A stretch of DNA of 64,000 nucleotides from Bradyrhizobium algeriense (GCF_036924595.1 NZ_JAZHRV010000001.1:496001-560000); one strand, 5' to 3'. Shown: positions 35,456 through 44,069, counted from the stretch's first letter. Notes: a model not told the origin generated them from the letters alone. A program made the numbers and translations.

Positions 35456-35760
35456 TCACGTCGTCTCCGCGGAATCAAAAAAAGTAAACGAGCCGCCGGT
35501 CCCCGCACTAACCGGCATGCCCGAGGCATCAGGATACGCGGGTTGGGGCGGACTGGGTAGCGCAAACGGACCGGCCGTTTTGGCAAAAAAGTGCCCATTC
35601 GCACCCGATTTTCGCCGTTTTTCCGGTTTCGCGCTCATTTGACGCGGCCGGGGGGCGATGATTCGAAATCGGGCAATCGGTTCGACCCGCGGCGCGCTGG
35701 CGTCATTCTCCCGCTTGCGGGGAGGTGGCGGCGGGCCTCCTGCCTGGCATATCGCATACG
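35456..35760. other. Intergenic region upstream of csp gene
   Basis: These 305 bases should hold the csp promoter and its untranslated leader. I see several GC-rich hairpins, including CCGGCATGCCCGAGG near 35512, and an A/T-rich patch at 35584-35592, but no ORF with a ribosome-binding site and no recognised riboswitch or cold-box sequence. Confidence 0.35.
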
Positions 35761-35792
35761 AAAAACCCCCGCCGCGCGAGCGACCGGGGCTT
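35761..35792 (-). terminator. Intrinsic terminator, minus strand
   Basis: Read on the minus strand, CCCCGGTCGCTCGCGCGGCGGGG folds into a GC-rich hairpin followed by TTTTT. It lies 24 bases beyond the stop of the His-rich secreted protein gene and terminates that monocistronic unit. Confidence 0.75.
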
Positions 35793-35816
35793 CCGAACGA
35801 AACGTCTGCGGCCGGA

Positions 35817-36056
35817 TCAGTAGCAGACGTTCACCGTCCGCCAGCGGAAGCCATAGGGTGTCAGCACGCGGCGGGTCACGTAGCAGCCGTCATAGCCGCC
35901 ACCGACGAAGCCGATTCTGAAGCCATGGCCATGGCCGAAGTGGTGGTGGTGATGGTGATGCGGCCAGAACCCGCCCGCCGAAGCGGTGGTGGGCGCCAGC
36001 GCCATGGCGCTGAGGGAAGCGGCGGCAACAAGGGCGAGAGTCACTTTGCGAAGCAT
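35817..36056 (-). CDS. Small secreted histidine-rich protein, 79 aa
   Basis: A signal peptide (MLRKVTLALVAAASLSAMAL then APTTASA) precedes a mature chain of about 53 residues starting GGFWPHHHHHHHFGHGHGF. Seven consecutive histidines and an HGHG pair make a likely metal-binding segment, followed by FVGGGYDGCYVTRRVLTPYG and a C-terminal cysteine (NVCY), so one disulfide is plausible. GGAG precedes the ATG; a terminator follows. It resembles many small exported proteins in Bradyrhizobium with a conserved CYxxR...G end. Role unknown; nickel, zinc or copper binding is an inference from composition. Confidence 0.82.
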   Translation of the reverse strand: MLRKVTLALVAAASLSAMALAPTTASAGGFWPHHHHHHHFGHGHGFRIGFVGGGYDGCYVTRRVLTPYGFRWRTVNVCY

Positions 36057-36255
36057 GGTCGTTCTCCTGAATGTGCGCGTTCGACGTTTTGTCTTGGCGC
36101 GGGTTTAAGTTTCAGTCTTACCCATCGCCAATCTGTCGTGCGCCCCGAGATGCGGGTTCGAGGAACCTGCGCCACGTTCGCCGACAATTTTCTGAACGAT
36201 TATTCAGGTGTGAAAAACATCACACAGGCTTCGAACCGCTATCACTGTAGTGGTT

Positions 36256-37999
36256 TCAGGCTGCGGCGCTTTGCTCTTCGTTAACCAGCGCCGGCAACGT
36301 TCGCGCATCGGCAACGGTGCGCACGATCATCGGTTCGTTGCGTCCGCGAATCTCGACTTCCTGCGCCGGCAGCGCATCTTCTGCCAGTCCTGCCGTTGCG
36401 CGAACTTCATCCGAGATGACAACCTCGCATGCAAGAATCTTGGTCATGTCCTGCAATCGTGCTGCGACATTAACGGGATCGCCGAGCGCGGTGAACACCA
36501 TGTGATCGCGATAGCCGATGTCGCCGACGATGACTTCGCCGCCATTGATGCCGATACCGAAGCGGATGGGTTCGCGCAGATCGTGTTCGAGAAACTTGTT
36601 CAGCTCGTCGACATTGACGGCGATTAGGGCGGCTGCCCTCAACACCTGGCGGCACGCCTCCTGCCGGCTGCAGGCGAGCCCGAACAACGCCAGCATGCCG
36701 TCGCCGACGAACTGGTTCGGTCGGCCGCCGCTTTCGATCACCGCCTGCGACACCGCGCCGAGGAAACGGTTGACGATGAACACCGTGTCGAACGGCAGCC
36801 GCTTCTCGGCGAGTTTGGTCGAGCCGCGCATGTCCACGAACAGGCTGACAAGGTAGCGCTCCTGACCGATACGCGTCGGATTGGACTCGTGGCCGTCGGC
36901 CGACATCGTGTGCGGCAGAAAAAGCTGGAAGAACGAGATATCGGAGTCCGGCCTCAGCTGACAGGCAAGGCGGATGGAGGGATCCGACGTGCCGACCGCG
37001 GCCAAGCACGAACGCCTCGCGCTGTGAGGGCTCTGGCAGGTCGCTGTGGTCGCCAATGATGCGGATGCGGCAGGTCGAGCAGCGCGCCCGCCCGCCGCAG
37101 ACGCTGGCATGAGGCACGTTGTTGCGCAGGCTCGCCTCGAGCACGCTGAGGCCCCGGGGCACCCGCACGGTCCGGCCGTTGCCATAGGAGAGGTTGATCA
37201 TGCCGCGGCGGCGCTCGTTGATGGCGCGGGCGCCGCGGGCCAACAGCGCGATGCCGATCAGGCCGAAATAACCGAACAGGAAATAGTCCGTGATGCGGTC
37301 GAGCGCCTGCGCTTCGGCGCGGGTGCCGATCAGGCGCTGCGACTGGGTCTCCGCGCGCCATTCCTCGCTGTCATTGTCGATGACCATGCGCCCGCTCTGA
37401 TAGAAGCCCAGCATGGCGAGCGTTGGAACCAGCACCGCCGCGGCGAGCAGGAACGGCGCGGCGCGTTTGTAAAACGCTTTCATCCGAAGCCAGAGATATA
37501 GCCCGATGCAGCCGTGCACCCAGGCAATGGTCATCACCGCGAGCATCATCGGGATTCGGTATGGCGCCCAGACCCAGTACAGGAACAGCACCTGCGGATA
37601 GAGCTTCTCATGCCCGAACAGCGTCTGGCCAAGCCGGACGCCGATGATATGCGCGATGATCAGCATCGGTATGCTGAGGCCAAGTGCAAGCTGCAGCGGC
37701 TCGATCGCCTTCCAGCGGAATTGCCGGCGCTCATAGAGCGCCCAGATGCCGAGCGCGGTGTGCACCAGGCACGCGGCGTAGAACAGGATCGTGACGGGGA
37801 GGAATTGCCAGAACGCGGTGTGCAGATAGACGCCGCCCGCCAGCGCCTCCAGCGAGATGTTGCCGAGTGCGTGGTTGAGGAAATGGCTGACCAGATAGGC
37901 GAACAGGATCACGCCGCTGACGAGGCGGACCTGCCGGAGGCTGATGCCGCGGATGGATACCGTCAGTTGTTCTCGGGAAAGGGCGGCCATGCGATCCAT
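36256..37999 (-). pseudogene. 6TM-ferredoxin class III nucleotide cyclase gene, interrupted by a frameshift
   Basis: Two overlapping frames together make one protein: a six-helix membrane domain with spaced histidines (SHFLNHALG, CLVHTALGIWA, IAHIIGVRL, WVHGCIG), resembling succinate dehydrogenase-type cytochrome b anchors; a [2Fe-2S] ferredoxin domain (CGGRARCSTC plus later LACQLRP); and a C-terminal cyclase domain (FVDMRGSTKLAEK, FVGDGMLALFG, DPVNVAARLQ). A one-base excess at about 37002-37003 (minus-strand CTTGGCC where CTTGCC restores the reading) splits the ferredoxin domain, separating its first three cysteines from the fourth. It may be a true pseudogene or a sequencing error. Without the shift the product would be about 580 residues. 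Confidence 0.8.
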
Positions 38000-38053
38000 A
38001 GGGTCAATACTGGGCGATACTAATGCCTAATTCCAGCGGTGGATACCATCTAC

Positions 38054-38081
38054 CGTCGTTCCTGCGTTCGCAGGGACGACG
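38054..38081. repeat. Short palindromic repeat
   Basis: CGTCGTTCCTGCG and CGCAGGGACGACG flank TT, a 12 of 13 base inverted repeat. It is of the same general type as the CGTCGTCCC...GGGACGACG elements elsewhere in the window. It lies between the divergent cyclase and glycosyltransferase genes. Confidence 0.7.
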
Positions 38082-38139
38082 ATGAAGTTTTTCCGTCGCG
38101 GAACGTTGACACTCCGGGGGTAGTCGAAGAGAAAGCGCC

Positions 38140-39750
38140 GTGACGATAGCCCCGCCCGATATCAGCCAGTCCAAACCGGACCGCTCCGCCGCGCCATGGT
38201 TTGCAGCGCCCTGGCTGGCCGTGGCGTTGCTGATTGCCGCGTTGACGGTGATGCGGCTGGTCTATGCCGGCGTGCTCGATCTGCGCACCGACGAGGCCTA
38301 TTACTGGACCTGGTCGAAGGAGAGCGCGCTTTCCTTCCTCGATCATCCGCCCGGCATCGCCTGGCTGATCCGGTTCGGCACCGCGATCTTCGGCGATACG
38401 AGTCTCGGCGTCCGGTTCGGCGGCATCGTCGCGATGCTGGTGACGCAATTGCTGCTCGCCGACATCGTCCGCCGCGTGACGCATGATGTGCGCGCTGTGA
38501 TCTTCGCGGTGCTGTTGCCGGAAGCGGCGCTGTATTACGGGCTGTTGATGGCGAAGGTCGCGCCCGACACCGCAATGATCCCCTGTGCGGTCGCAATGCT
38601 GTGGTCGCTGGTGCGGCTGCACGAGAGCGGCAATCCGCGCTGGTGGCTCGCAGCGGGACTTTTTGCTGGCCTCGCGCTGTTGTCGAAGTTCACTGCGATC
38701 CTGCTGCTGCCGGCGGTCGCGGCGTTCGCGCTGGTGCCGGACTGGCGGCGGCGCTGGCTGCTCAGCCCCTGGCCGTGGCTGGCGGCGCTGATTGCGGCGA
38801 TTGTGTTTCTGCCGGTGCTGATCTGGAATGCAGAACACGATTGGGCGTCGTTCCGCTTCCAATTCGTGCGCGCGGTCGCGACCCATCCATTGTCGCTCCG
38901 CACCGTCGGTGAATTCATCGGGCTGCAGTTCGGCCTCGTCGGCTTCGTGCTGCTGCCGGTGGTGCTGTCCGGCGTGACGCTGACCGCCTGGCGCGGCTAT
39001 CGCAGCCGCGAGCCGGTCGCGATCCTGCTGTCGACCGCCGTACTGATGCCCTTCCTCTATTTTCTCTGGAAGTCGTTGACGCTCCGCGTCGGCGACACCT
39101 GGCCGATGTTCATGTGGCCCGCCGGCTTTGCCGCGACCGCCATCAATCTCGTCATGCTGCCGCGCGAGGGTTTTTCGGACCGGATCGTGAAATCGACATT
39201 CTGGTGGGCGAGGGTGGCCGTGATCTCCGGCATCGCCTTCGTGGTCGGCGTGTTCTTCTATTACGTTGCAGCGCCGTGGAATCTGATCGGCAGGACCGAT
39301 CCCGTCGGCGGCGAGGCCGGCTATGAACAGGTCGCGGCGCGCGCGCGCGAGCAGTTGCGAGCGACCGGCGCGACCTGGATCGCGACGTCGGATTATCGCA
39401 CGTACGCGATGCTGCGCTGGCATTTCAACGGGCAGGTACCCGTCATCCAGATCAATGAGCGGGGCCGGTTCCAGGGCTTTGGCGATCCCGGCATGAAGGC
39501 GATCAAGGATCATCCCGGCCTCTATGTCGCGCGCGAGCCGGACAACCGCCTGCCGCTGTGGGATCTCACGACCGCCAAACGGCAGCCGCTGGCGCGGGTC
39601 GAGCGCGTCTGGCGCGGGACGGTGATGGATACCTACGCGCTGGAAAAACTCACCGGCTGGACGCCGGAACTCACGCCGCCGCCGGATTCGCTGCTGTTCC
39701 GCTGGCGCGTGCTGGCGGGGATTGTCGGACGTGATGCGGGCGTTTCGTAG
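38140..39750 (+). CDS. GT39/ArnT-like integral-membrane glycosyltransferase, 536 aa
   Basis: A polyprenyl-phosphate-sugar-dependent transferase with about 11-12 membrane helices. The first periplasmic loop carries the acidic catalytic region LRTDEAYYWTWSKE and the DHPPGIAWLIR segment typical of ArnT/PMT family members. A soluble C-terminal domain (about 385-536) follows the membrane region. GTG start with a purine-rich upstream AAGAGAAAG. The likely role is transfer of a sugar to a lipid or protein on the periplasmic face. The acceptor is not shown by context; no lipid A modification genes are adjacent. Confidence 0.88.
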   Translation: MTIAPPDISQSKPDRSAAPWFAAPWLAVALLIAALTVMRLVYAGVLDLRTDEAYYWTWSKESALSFLDHPPGIAWLIRFGTAIFGDTSLGVRFGGIVAMLVTQLLLADIVRRVTHDVRAVIFAVLLPEAALYYGLLMAKVAPDTAMIPCAVAMLWSLVRLHESGNPRWWLAAGLFAGLALLSKFTAILLLPAVAAFALVPDWRRRWLLSPWPWLAALIAAIVFLPVLIWNAEHDWASFRFQFVRAVATHPLSLRTVGEFIGLQFGLVGFVLLPVVLSGVTLTAWRGYRSREPVAILLSTAVLMPFLYFLWKSLTLRVGDTWPMFMWPAGFAATAINLVMLPREGFSDRIVKSTFWWARVAVISGIAFVVGVFFYYVAAPWNLIGRTDPVGGEAGYEQVAARAREQLRATGATWIATSDYRTYAMLRWHFNGQVPVIQINERGRFQGFGDPGMKAIKDHPGLYVAREPDNRLPLWDLTTAKRQPLARVERVWRGTVMDTYALEKLTGWTPELTPPPDSLLFRWRVLAGIVGRDAGVS

Positions 39751-39775
39751 CCCGCGAAGCGCTGCCACAAAGCAG

Positions 39776-39883
39776 GTCGTCGTCCCCCGCGAAGGCGGGG
39801 GATCCAGTACGCCGCGGCTTATCGATTCAATCACTGACGTCTCTGGGATACTGGGTCGCCCGGTCAAGCCGGGCGATGACGAC
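39776..39883. repeat. Interspersed repeat with two hairpins
   Basis: Arm GTCGTCGTCCCCCGCGAAGG (start 39776) and its partner ending GGGCGATGACGAC (39883), with CCAGTA/TACTGGG near the inner ends, enclose a 108-base element with two internal hairpins (CCCCCGCGAAGGCGGGGG; CGCCCGGTCAAGCCGGGCG). It is of the intergenic repeat type abundant in Bradyrhizobium. It follows the glycosyltransferase gene and may end its transcript. Confidence 0.8.
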
Positions 39884-39902
39884 CGAGTGTGCGTTCGCAT
39901 TC

Positions 39903-40385
39903 TCGCGGCGCATTGCGCCCGAGTTTGCATCTCCGTTTGCCCTCTTCGAAATCAGAGGGCGCAGGGAAGACCGGGTGCTTGCTGCACCCGCGGTCTCGCG
40001 TGCGATTTGCACAAACAAAACTGCACACGAGCATACAGGGCAGCGGGAACACTCCGGCCTTCCCTGCGCAATGGCTTTACGGCTTACTTCGTGCTCTCCC
40101 CGGTGAACGGCTTTCTTGCCACCGTCGCCCCCAAGAAGCTTGCTTCTCAAGAACTTGACGCCAGCACCGCGGCGTCAGAACCACACGACTTCGCCGTACG
40201 CTCAAGCTGCACACGTCAGTCGCAGCTCTCGCGTCCATCGCATCTCACCGCGCGTTCGTGACGATGGCCAACGCCCCTCAATCGGGTGAGACGGGCGGAG
40301 TTATGGGACTGATTTGGCCTGCGGCGGAAGCGGAATATTTTTACGCGAATGGCTGGACAGGCTTTGACTGATTTGCCCGTCGTGT
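39903..40385 (-). repeat. Dispersed ~480-bp non-coding repeat (Bradyrhizobium/Rhodopseudomonas type)
   Basis: I recognise this stretch as a copy of a multi-copy element that I have seen in Bradyrhizobium and Rhodopseudomonas genomes. Landmarks, read on the minus strand, are TCAACACGACGGGCAAATCA near its start, the CACGAACG...GATGCGATGGACGCG segment, and the CCTGCGCCCTCTGATTTCG end. Open frames within it on either strand translate to peptides often annotated as hypothetical but have no ribosome-binding sites, and I treat them as artefacts. Boundaries are approximate. The match is from memory and not searched. Confidence 0.65.
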
Positions 40386-40766
40386 TGATTTGTCGCAGTC
40401 GTGCGCCGAGATTGTGCTTGCGCGCAAAGCAAATCAGTTCGCAGACCGCCGTAACGACTACAAACCTTCGTATAGGTGCTGCATCCGTTTGTATCTACGC
40501 CGTTAACCAACGGACAATTGAGCGCCTGTGCCGCGCGCCTTATCGTCTCTGCAATCGGGTTCGGCTGCCGCATTTCACGGTCAAAGCGATCGAGTACAGC
40601 AGCAATATTAGAGCTGTCCATGGCGACGAGTCCCACTCTTTTCTACGAGTTGACGGTGAGTGCGGCCAGAGATGCCCGCAGGCGAATTTGTTGTGCCGCG
40701 CATCCAGACAGTAACCTGAAGTGACGTCTTCGTTTTCCTGCTATCCAATTTTGGGGTCATTGCTGA
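40386..40766. other. Intergenic stretch before the NYN-domain gene
   Basis: About 380 bases with no gene I can support. A minus-strand frame (40301-40621, starting MDSSNIAAVLDRFDREMRQ) is open and runs into the dispersed repeat. It has only a distant ribosome-binding site and a C-terminal half made of repeat sequence, so it may be a decayed gene. The promoter of the NYN-domain gene should lie here. Confidence 0.3.
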
Positions 40767-41366
40767 ATGTCATCCTCCCTCGGCAAGATTGCGGTCCTGA
40801 TCGATGGCGCCAATCTCTATGCGACCGCCAAAACGCTTGGTTTCGATATCGATTACAAGCGGCTACTCAAGGAATTCCAGAGCAGAGGCACGTTGCTTCG
40901 CGCGATCTACTACACCGCGATCATCGAGGATCAGGAATATTCGTCGATCCGGCCCTTGATCGACTGGCTCGATTATAATGGCTACACCGTGGTCACCAAG
41001 GCGACCAAGGAATACATCGACGCCAGCGGCCGCCGCAAGGTGAGGGGCAACATGGATATCGAACTCGCGGTCGATGCCCTGGAGCTCGCAGAACACGTCG
41101 ACCAGATCGTGCTGTTCTCCGGCGATGGCGATTTCCGCTGCCTGGTCGAGGCGTTGCAGCGTCGTGGGGTCCGGGTGACCGTCGTTTCGACGATTTCGTG
41201 CCAGCCGCCGTTGATTGCCGACGAATTGCGCCGCCAGGCCGACGTCTTCACCGATCTGATGGAGTTGAAATCCAAGATAGGCCGCGACCCGTCCGAGCGA
41301 CCGCCCCCGCGCGAGCTGCGTCAGCAGATGCCGGAGTTCCTGCAGCGCGCCACGAATAATGCGTGA
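40767..41366 (+). CDS. NYN/LabA-like PIN-fold ribonuclease-like protein, 199 aa
   Basis: A cytosolic PIN-like domain protein. The acidic cluster expected for metal-dependent nuclease activity is present: LIDGANLYA (Asp12), GNMDIELAVDALELA and FSGDGDFRCLVEALQRRG. This is the LabA/DUF88 arrangement. A charged C-terminal tail (from about residue 170) with RPPPRELRQQM follows. Likely substrate is RNA, from family knowledge; no operon partner. Confidence 0.9.
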   Translation: MSSSLGKIAVLIDGANLYATAKTLGFDIDYKRLLKEFQSRGTLLRAIYYTAIIEDQEYSSIRPLIDWLDYNGYTVVTKATKEYIDASGRRKVRGNMDIELAVDALELAEHVDQIVLFSGDGDFRCLVEALQRRGVRVTVVSTISCQPPLIADELRRQADVFTDLMELKSKIGRDPSERPPPRELRQQMPEFLQRATNNA

Positions 41367-41420
41367 TCACGGCGATCTTCAGCGCTTGTCCCAATCGCCA
41401 CTCAGGTGGGGCTGGGAATC

Positions 41421-41549
41421 GTAGGGTGGCCAAAGCGACTTGTCTCGCCGTAGCTCAATGAGCGAAGGGGGAAGCGTGCCCACCATCAAGACGTGCGCCC
41501 GGTGATGGATAGTGGGCACGGCGCAAGTGCGCCTTTGCCTACCCTACGA
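41421..41549. repeat. Interspersed repeat with GTAGGGTGG arms
   Basis: The element begins GTAGGGTGGCCAAAGCGA (41421) and ends with its near complement GCGCCTTTGCCTACCCTAC (to 41548), enclosing GTGCCCACC / GGTGATGG hairpin sequence. It is another of the short intergenic repeat types common in Bradyrhizobium. It lies just after the NYN-domain gene. Confidence 0.75.
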
Positions 41550-41685
41550 GCCCCTAGCGGCGCGTCTCCACTGCGGCTTATGACGCAAATCTGACATCGA
41601 GTGGCGTACGGAAACGTGAACCCCCGGTCGTCCTACGCTGCTTAACTAACGATGGGGCTGTTCTCAAAGAGTGGAGGAGGCAGCA

Positions 41686-41742
41686 ATGCGTGAACCAAAC
41701 CTAAGGACAAGTAGCTGTCCACCACTGCTCCCAAACCATTAG
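41686..41742 (+). CDS. Candidate 18-residue small ORF with strong ribosome-binding site
   Basis: ATG at 41686 is preceded at ideal spacing by GGAGGAGG, the strongest such site in this region, and opens MREPNLRTSSCPPLLPNH followed by TAG. The peptide has no resemblance to a known leader such as PqqA or an attenuator run of regulatory codons. It ends 42 bases before the stop of the convergent histidine kinase gene. The strong site may be chance; conservation would decide whether the peptide is real. Confidence 0.35.
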   Translation: MREPNLRTSSCPPLLPNH

Positions 41743-41783
41743 CTCGGGTGAATCAGGCCGTCCCTACACTGACGGATCTGGTT

Positions 41784-43127
41784 TCACTCGGGCGTTCCAG
41801 CCGTCGCTTCCGGAAAGCGCAAGCTAGCGGTCGTCCCGCCGCCCGGGGTGGAGGTGATGATGAACTCCCCGCCATGGGCCGCCATGATCTCCTGGACGAT
41901 CGAGAGGCCGAGCCCTGCGCCGTCTTCTGCGGCGTTGCCGGTCTGAAAGGGCTCGATGAACTTGCGTTCATCCCCCGGAGAGATTCCGGCTCCGTCATCG
42001 CGTATCGACACGCTACCGCGGCCGAGCATCGCCGTGATGCGCTTGGCGCCCCCCGCGTGGATCAACGCATTGCCGACTAGATTGGCCAAGGCGCTGCGGA
42101 TGGCAGCCTCCACACCCTGCACGACCGCGGCATCCTCCTCGGCCTGCTCTAGCGACAATTCGATCCCCGCATCCAGCGCCGACGGGCTGAAATCGGCAAG
42201 CACGTCCAGCGTCACGACCGCAAGGTCAATCGGCCGTTTTTCAATCGCATGATTTTGCAGCCGTGCCAGGTCCAGCATGGCCGAGACCAGCGACGTCAGG
42301 CGACGCACATCGCGCACAAGCGCGATCTTCAATTGGGGTTCGGCCACATCCTCGATCCTGGCACGCAGCAGCGTCAGCGGCGTCCGCAGCTGATGGGCTG
42401 CATTGCCGAGGAAACGGCGCTGCATCTTGATGTAGGTGTTGATCTCGTCGAAGGCGCGGTTCAGCGCCTCGACCAAAGGCTTGAGCTCGATCGGGACCTC
42501 ATCAAGCGAAATCGACCCCGGCGGCGCCGCCGGGTCGATCGCGAGCGCGCGCCGCGTCACGCGATCGATGCCACGCGCCACGAAACGCCCCGACAACCAC
42601 GCGCCGATCATCACCATCAACGCGAAGGCGAAGGCCAAAATAGAAAGGGGGAAGATGTTGCGACCGACGAGCGACCTCAGAACCTGGCCGAAGCGGACTT
42701 GCGCCCCGCCGATCATCATCACCAGATCGGACGGGCCCCATGGGATGACGGCCAGGCAGAACGTAGAGTTCTGGTCCAGCGTATTGAGGACCGAGAAACC
42801 GATCGGCCCGCTATAGGGAAGCGAGAACGGCAGGGCCGGCCTGTGCTCACCCCCGAACTCGGTGATCAACTTCTCGTAGGACACGACGTACCACAGGTTT
42901 GGGCTGAAGGATTGCAGCTCCTTGACACGGCGCGTGGACTGGATGGTCAGCGCGCGGCCAGGATCGACGACCGCGGCGTCGTATAGAATGCCTGCAGCAA
43001 CGCGGCACACGACCGGCTCGTATTCGCGTAGTTGGGACTGCCAGACGGTAATGGTGATCATAGCGAGGAAGATGGCCGTTGCAGCGAGGCCGAGCGAAAG
43101 CGCAAACGTCCGGGCAATCGACTTCAT
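41784..43127 (-). CDS. Membrane sensor histidine kinase, 447 aa
   Basis: An OmpR-class sensor kinase. Two membrane helices (about 8-30 and 163-185) flank a periplasmic sensor region of about 130 residues, then a HAMP-like linker, the H-box AAHQLRTPLTLLRARIE (phospho-acceptor His near 245), an N-box ANLVGNALIHAGG, and G-boxes DDGAGISPGDERK and GLGLSIVQEIMAAHGG. The ligand is unknown. Its start overlaps the response regulator stop by four bases, so the two are coupled. The system probably controls the divergent MipA-like operon. Confidence 0.93.
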   Translation of the reverse strand: MKSIARTFALSLGLAATAIFLAMITITVWQSQLREYEPVVCRVAAGILYDAAVVDPGRALTIQSTRRVKELQSFSPNLWYVVSYEKLITEFGGEHRPALPFSLPYSGPIGFSVLNTLDQNSTFCLAVIPWGPSDLVMMIGGAQVRFGQVLRSLVGRNIFPLSILAFAFALMVMIGAWLSGRFVARGIDRVTRRALAIDPAAPPGSISLDEVPIELKPLVEALNRAFDEINTYIKMQRRFLGNAAHQLRTPLTLLRARIEDVAEPQLKIALVRDVRRLTSLVSAMLDLARLQNHAIEKRPIDLAVVTLDVLADFSPSALDAGIELSLEQAEEDAAVVQGVEAAIRSALANLVGNALIHAGGAKRITAMLGRGSVSIRDDGAGISPGDERKFIEPFQTGNAAEDGAGLGLSIVQEIMAAHGGEFIITSTPGGGTTASLRFPEATAGTPE

Positions 43128-43804
43128 CGGCTCTGCGCCATCCGGAGCACATAGCCGATGCCGCGCATGCTGCGGATCTCGACATTGCCGCCAAGCTCGT
43201 ACAGCTTCTTGCGAAGCCGCGAGACCTGCGCCTCCAGCGTGTTGGATTCGATCTCGTCATCGAAGCCATAGATCTCCTCGATCAAGGCAGCGCGGGTGAC
43301 GACGCGGTCGCGGCGCATCAACAATGCGCCAAGGATCAGGGCTTCGCGCCGCCGCAACAAGACCTTCTTGTCGGCCACGACGGCGTCGTTGCTGCCGAGG
43401 TGCAGCTCCACGTTTCCGAACGACAACACCGACTGAACGAGGAGCCGCGGCCGCCGCAGCACGGCGCGCACGCGGGCAATGAATTCATCCGGCTCGAACG
43501 GCTTGCTAAGATAATCATCCGCTCCGCCGTTGAGGCCTTCGATCACGTCTTCCTTGGTATCCTTTGCGGTCAGCATGATGATAGCCGGCCGTTCCGGCAA
43601 CTGGCTTAACGCCGCGACGATCGCGAGTGCGTCCCCATCGGGCAGCATGCGGTCGACGATCGCCAGATCGTATTTGAAGTTTTTCAGCGCGTGCCACGCG
43701 TCCGAAACCGATTCGACCGTATCGACCACACCGTGCAGTTGCGTCAGCAAGCGACTGAGATAGGCGCCGATCTGCGGTTCGTCTTCGATCACGAGGGAGC
43801 GCAC
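43124..43804 (-). CDS. OmpR-family response regulator, 226 aa
   Basis: Receiver domain with Asp51 (AIVDRMLPDGD) as phospho-acceptor and Lys in KPFEPDEF near 101, then a winged-helix DNA-binding domain (VVTRAALIEEIYGFDDEIES, LRKKLYELGGNVEIRSMRGI). It is the first gene of the two-component operon and is divergent from a MipA-like outer-membrane protein. Two pairs of 11-base-spaced GGCAAT repeats lie in the shared upstream region and fit OmpR-type binding. Confidence 0.94.
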   Translation of the reverse strand: MRSLVIEDEPQIGAYLSRLLTQLHGVVDTVESVSDAWHALKNFKYDLAIVDRMLPDGDALAIVAALSQLPERPAIIMLTAKDTKEDVIEGLNGGADDYLSKPFEPDEFIARVRAVLRRPRLLVQSVLSFGNVELHLGSNDAVVADKKVLLRRREALILGALLMRRDRVVTRAALIEEIYGFDDEIESNTLEAQVSRLRKKLYELGGNVEIRSMRGIGYVLRMAQSR

Positions 43805-43992
43805 AATGATCTTCCTTGCAGCAGGCGGCCAATAAAACCAGGGATCGTGACACTCCCTCTTTGGCCCGATTGTGGCGCTTCGGGCTAGGCGGACACTGTC
43901 TCTTACGGCAGGCGGACCGGCGAAGACAAGCTACGGGCAGATTGGGCATATCTCCCGGTCCTGCATAAAGAAAAACGTTCGGCTTCGGCTTA

Positions 43993-44069
43993 GGCAATGT
44001 TCAGGCAATATTTGTCTGCTGCTCGATTTCGTCATCGTTGGACGTCGCGGGCGGCAATCTTGGGGCAAT
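43993..44069. promoter_or_regulatory. Two pairs of GGCAAT direct repeats, probable response-regulator operator
   Basis: GGCAAT occurs at 43993-43998 and 44004-44009, and again at 44053-44058 and 44064-44069. In each pair the half-sites are separated by five bases, an 11-base period, the normal arrangement for an OmpR-family dimer binding tandem half-sites. The two pairs are exactly 60 bases apart. They lie in the 343-base region between the divergent response regulator and mipA-like genes, so the regulator encoded next door is the likely binder. Confidence 0.65.

Noticed and set aside
38050..39930. 626-codon minus-strand open frame
   Set aside because: Antisense to the GT39 glycosyltransferase, rich in Arg/Gln/His with no folding pattern, and no ribosome-binding site.
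39876..40158. Plus-strand frames within the dispersed repeat
   Set aside because: They resemble widely annotated hypothetical proteins only because the DNA is a repeated element; no ribosome-binding sites.
40301..40621. Possible 107-codon minus-strand gene starting MDSSNIAAVLDRFDREMRQ
   Set aside because: Half of it lies in the dispersed repeat, the ribosome-binding site is poor and I recognise no homologue; at most a decayed gene.
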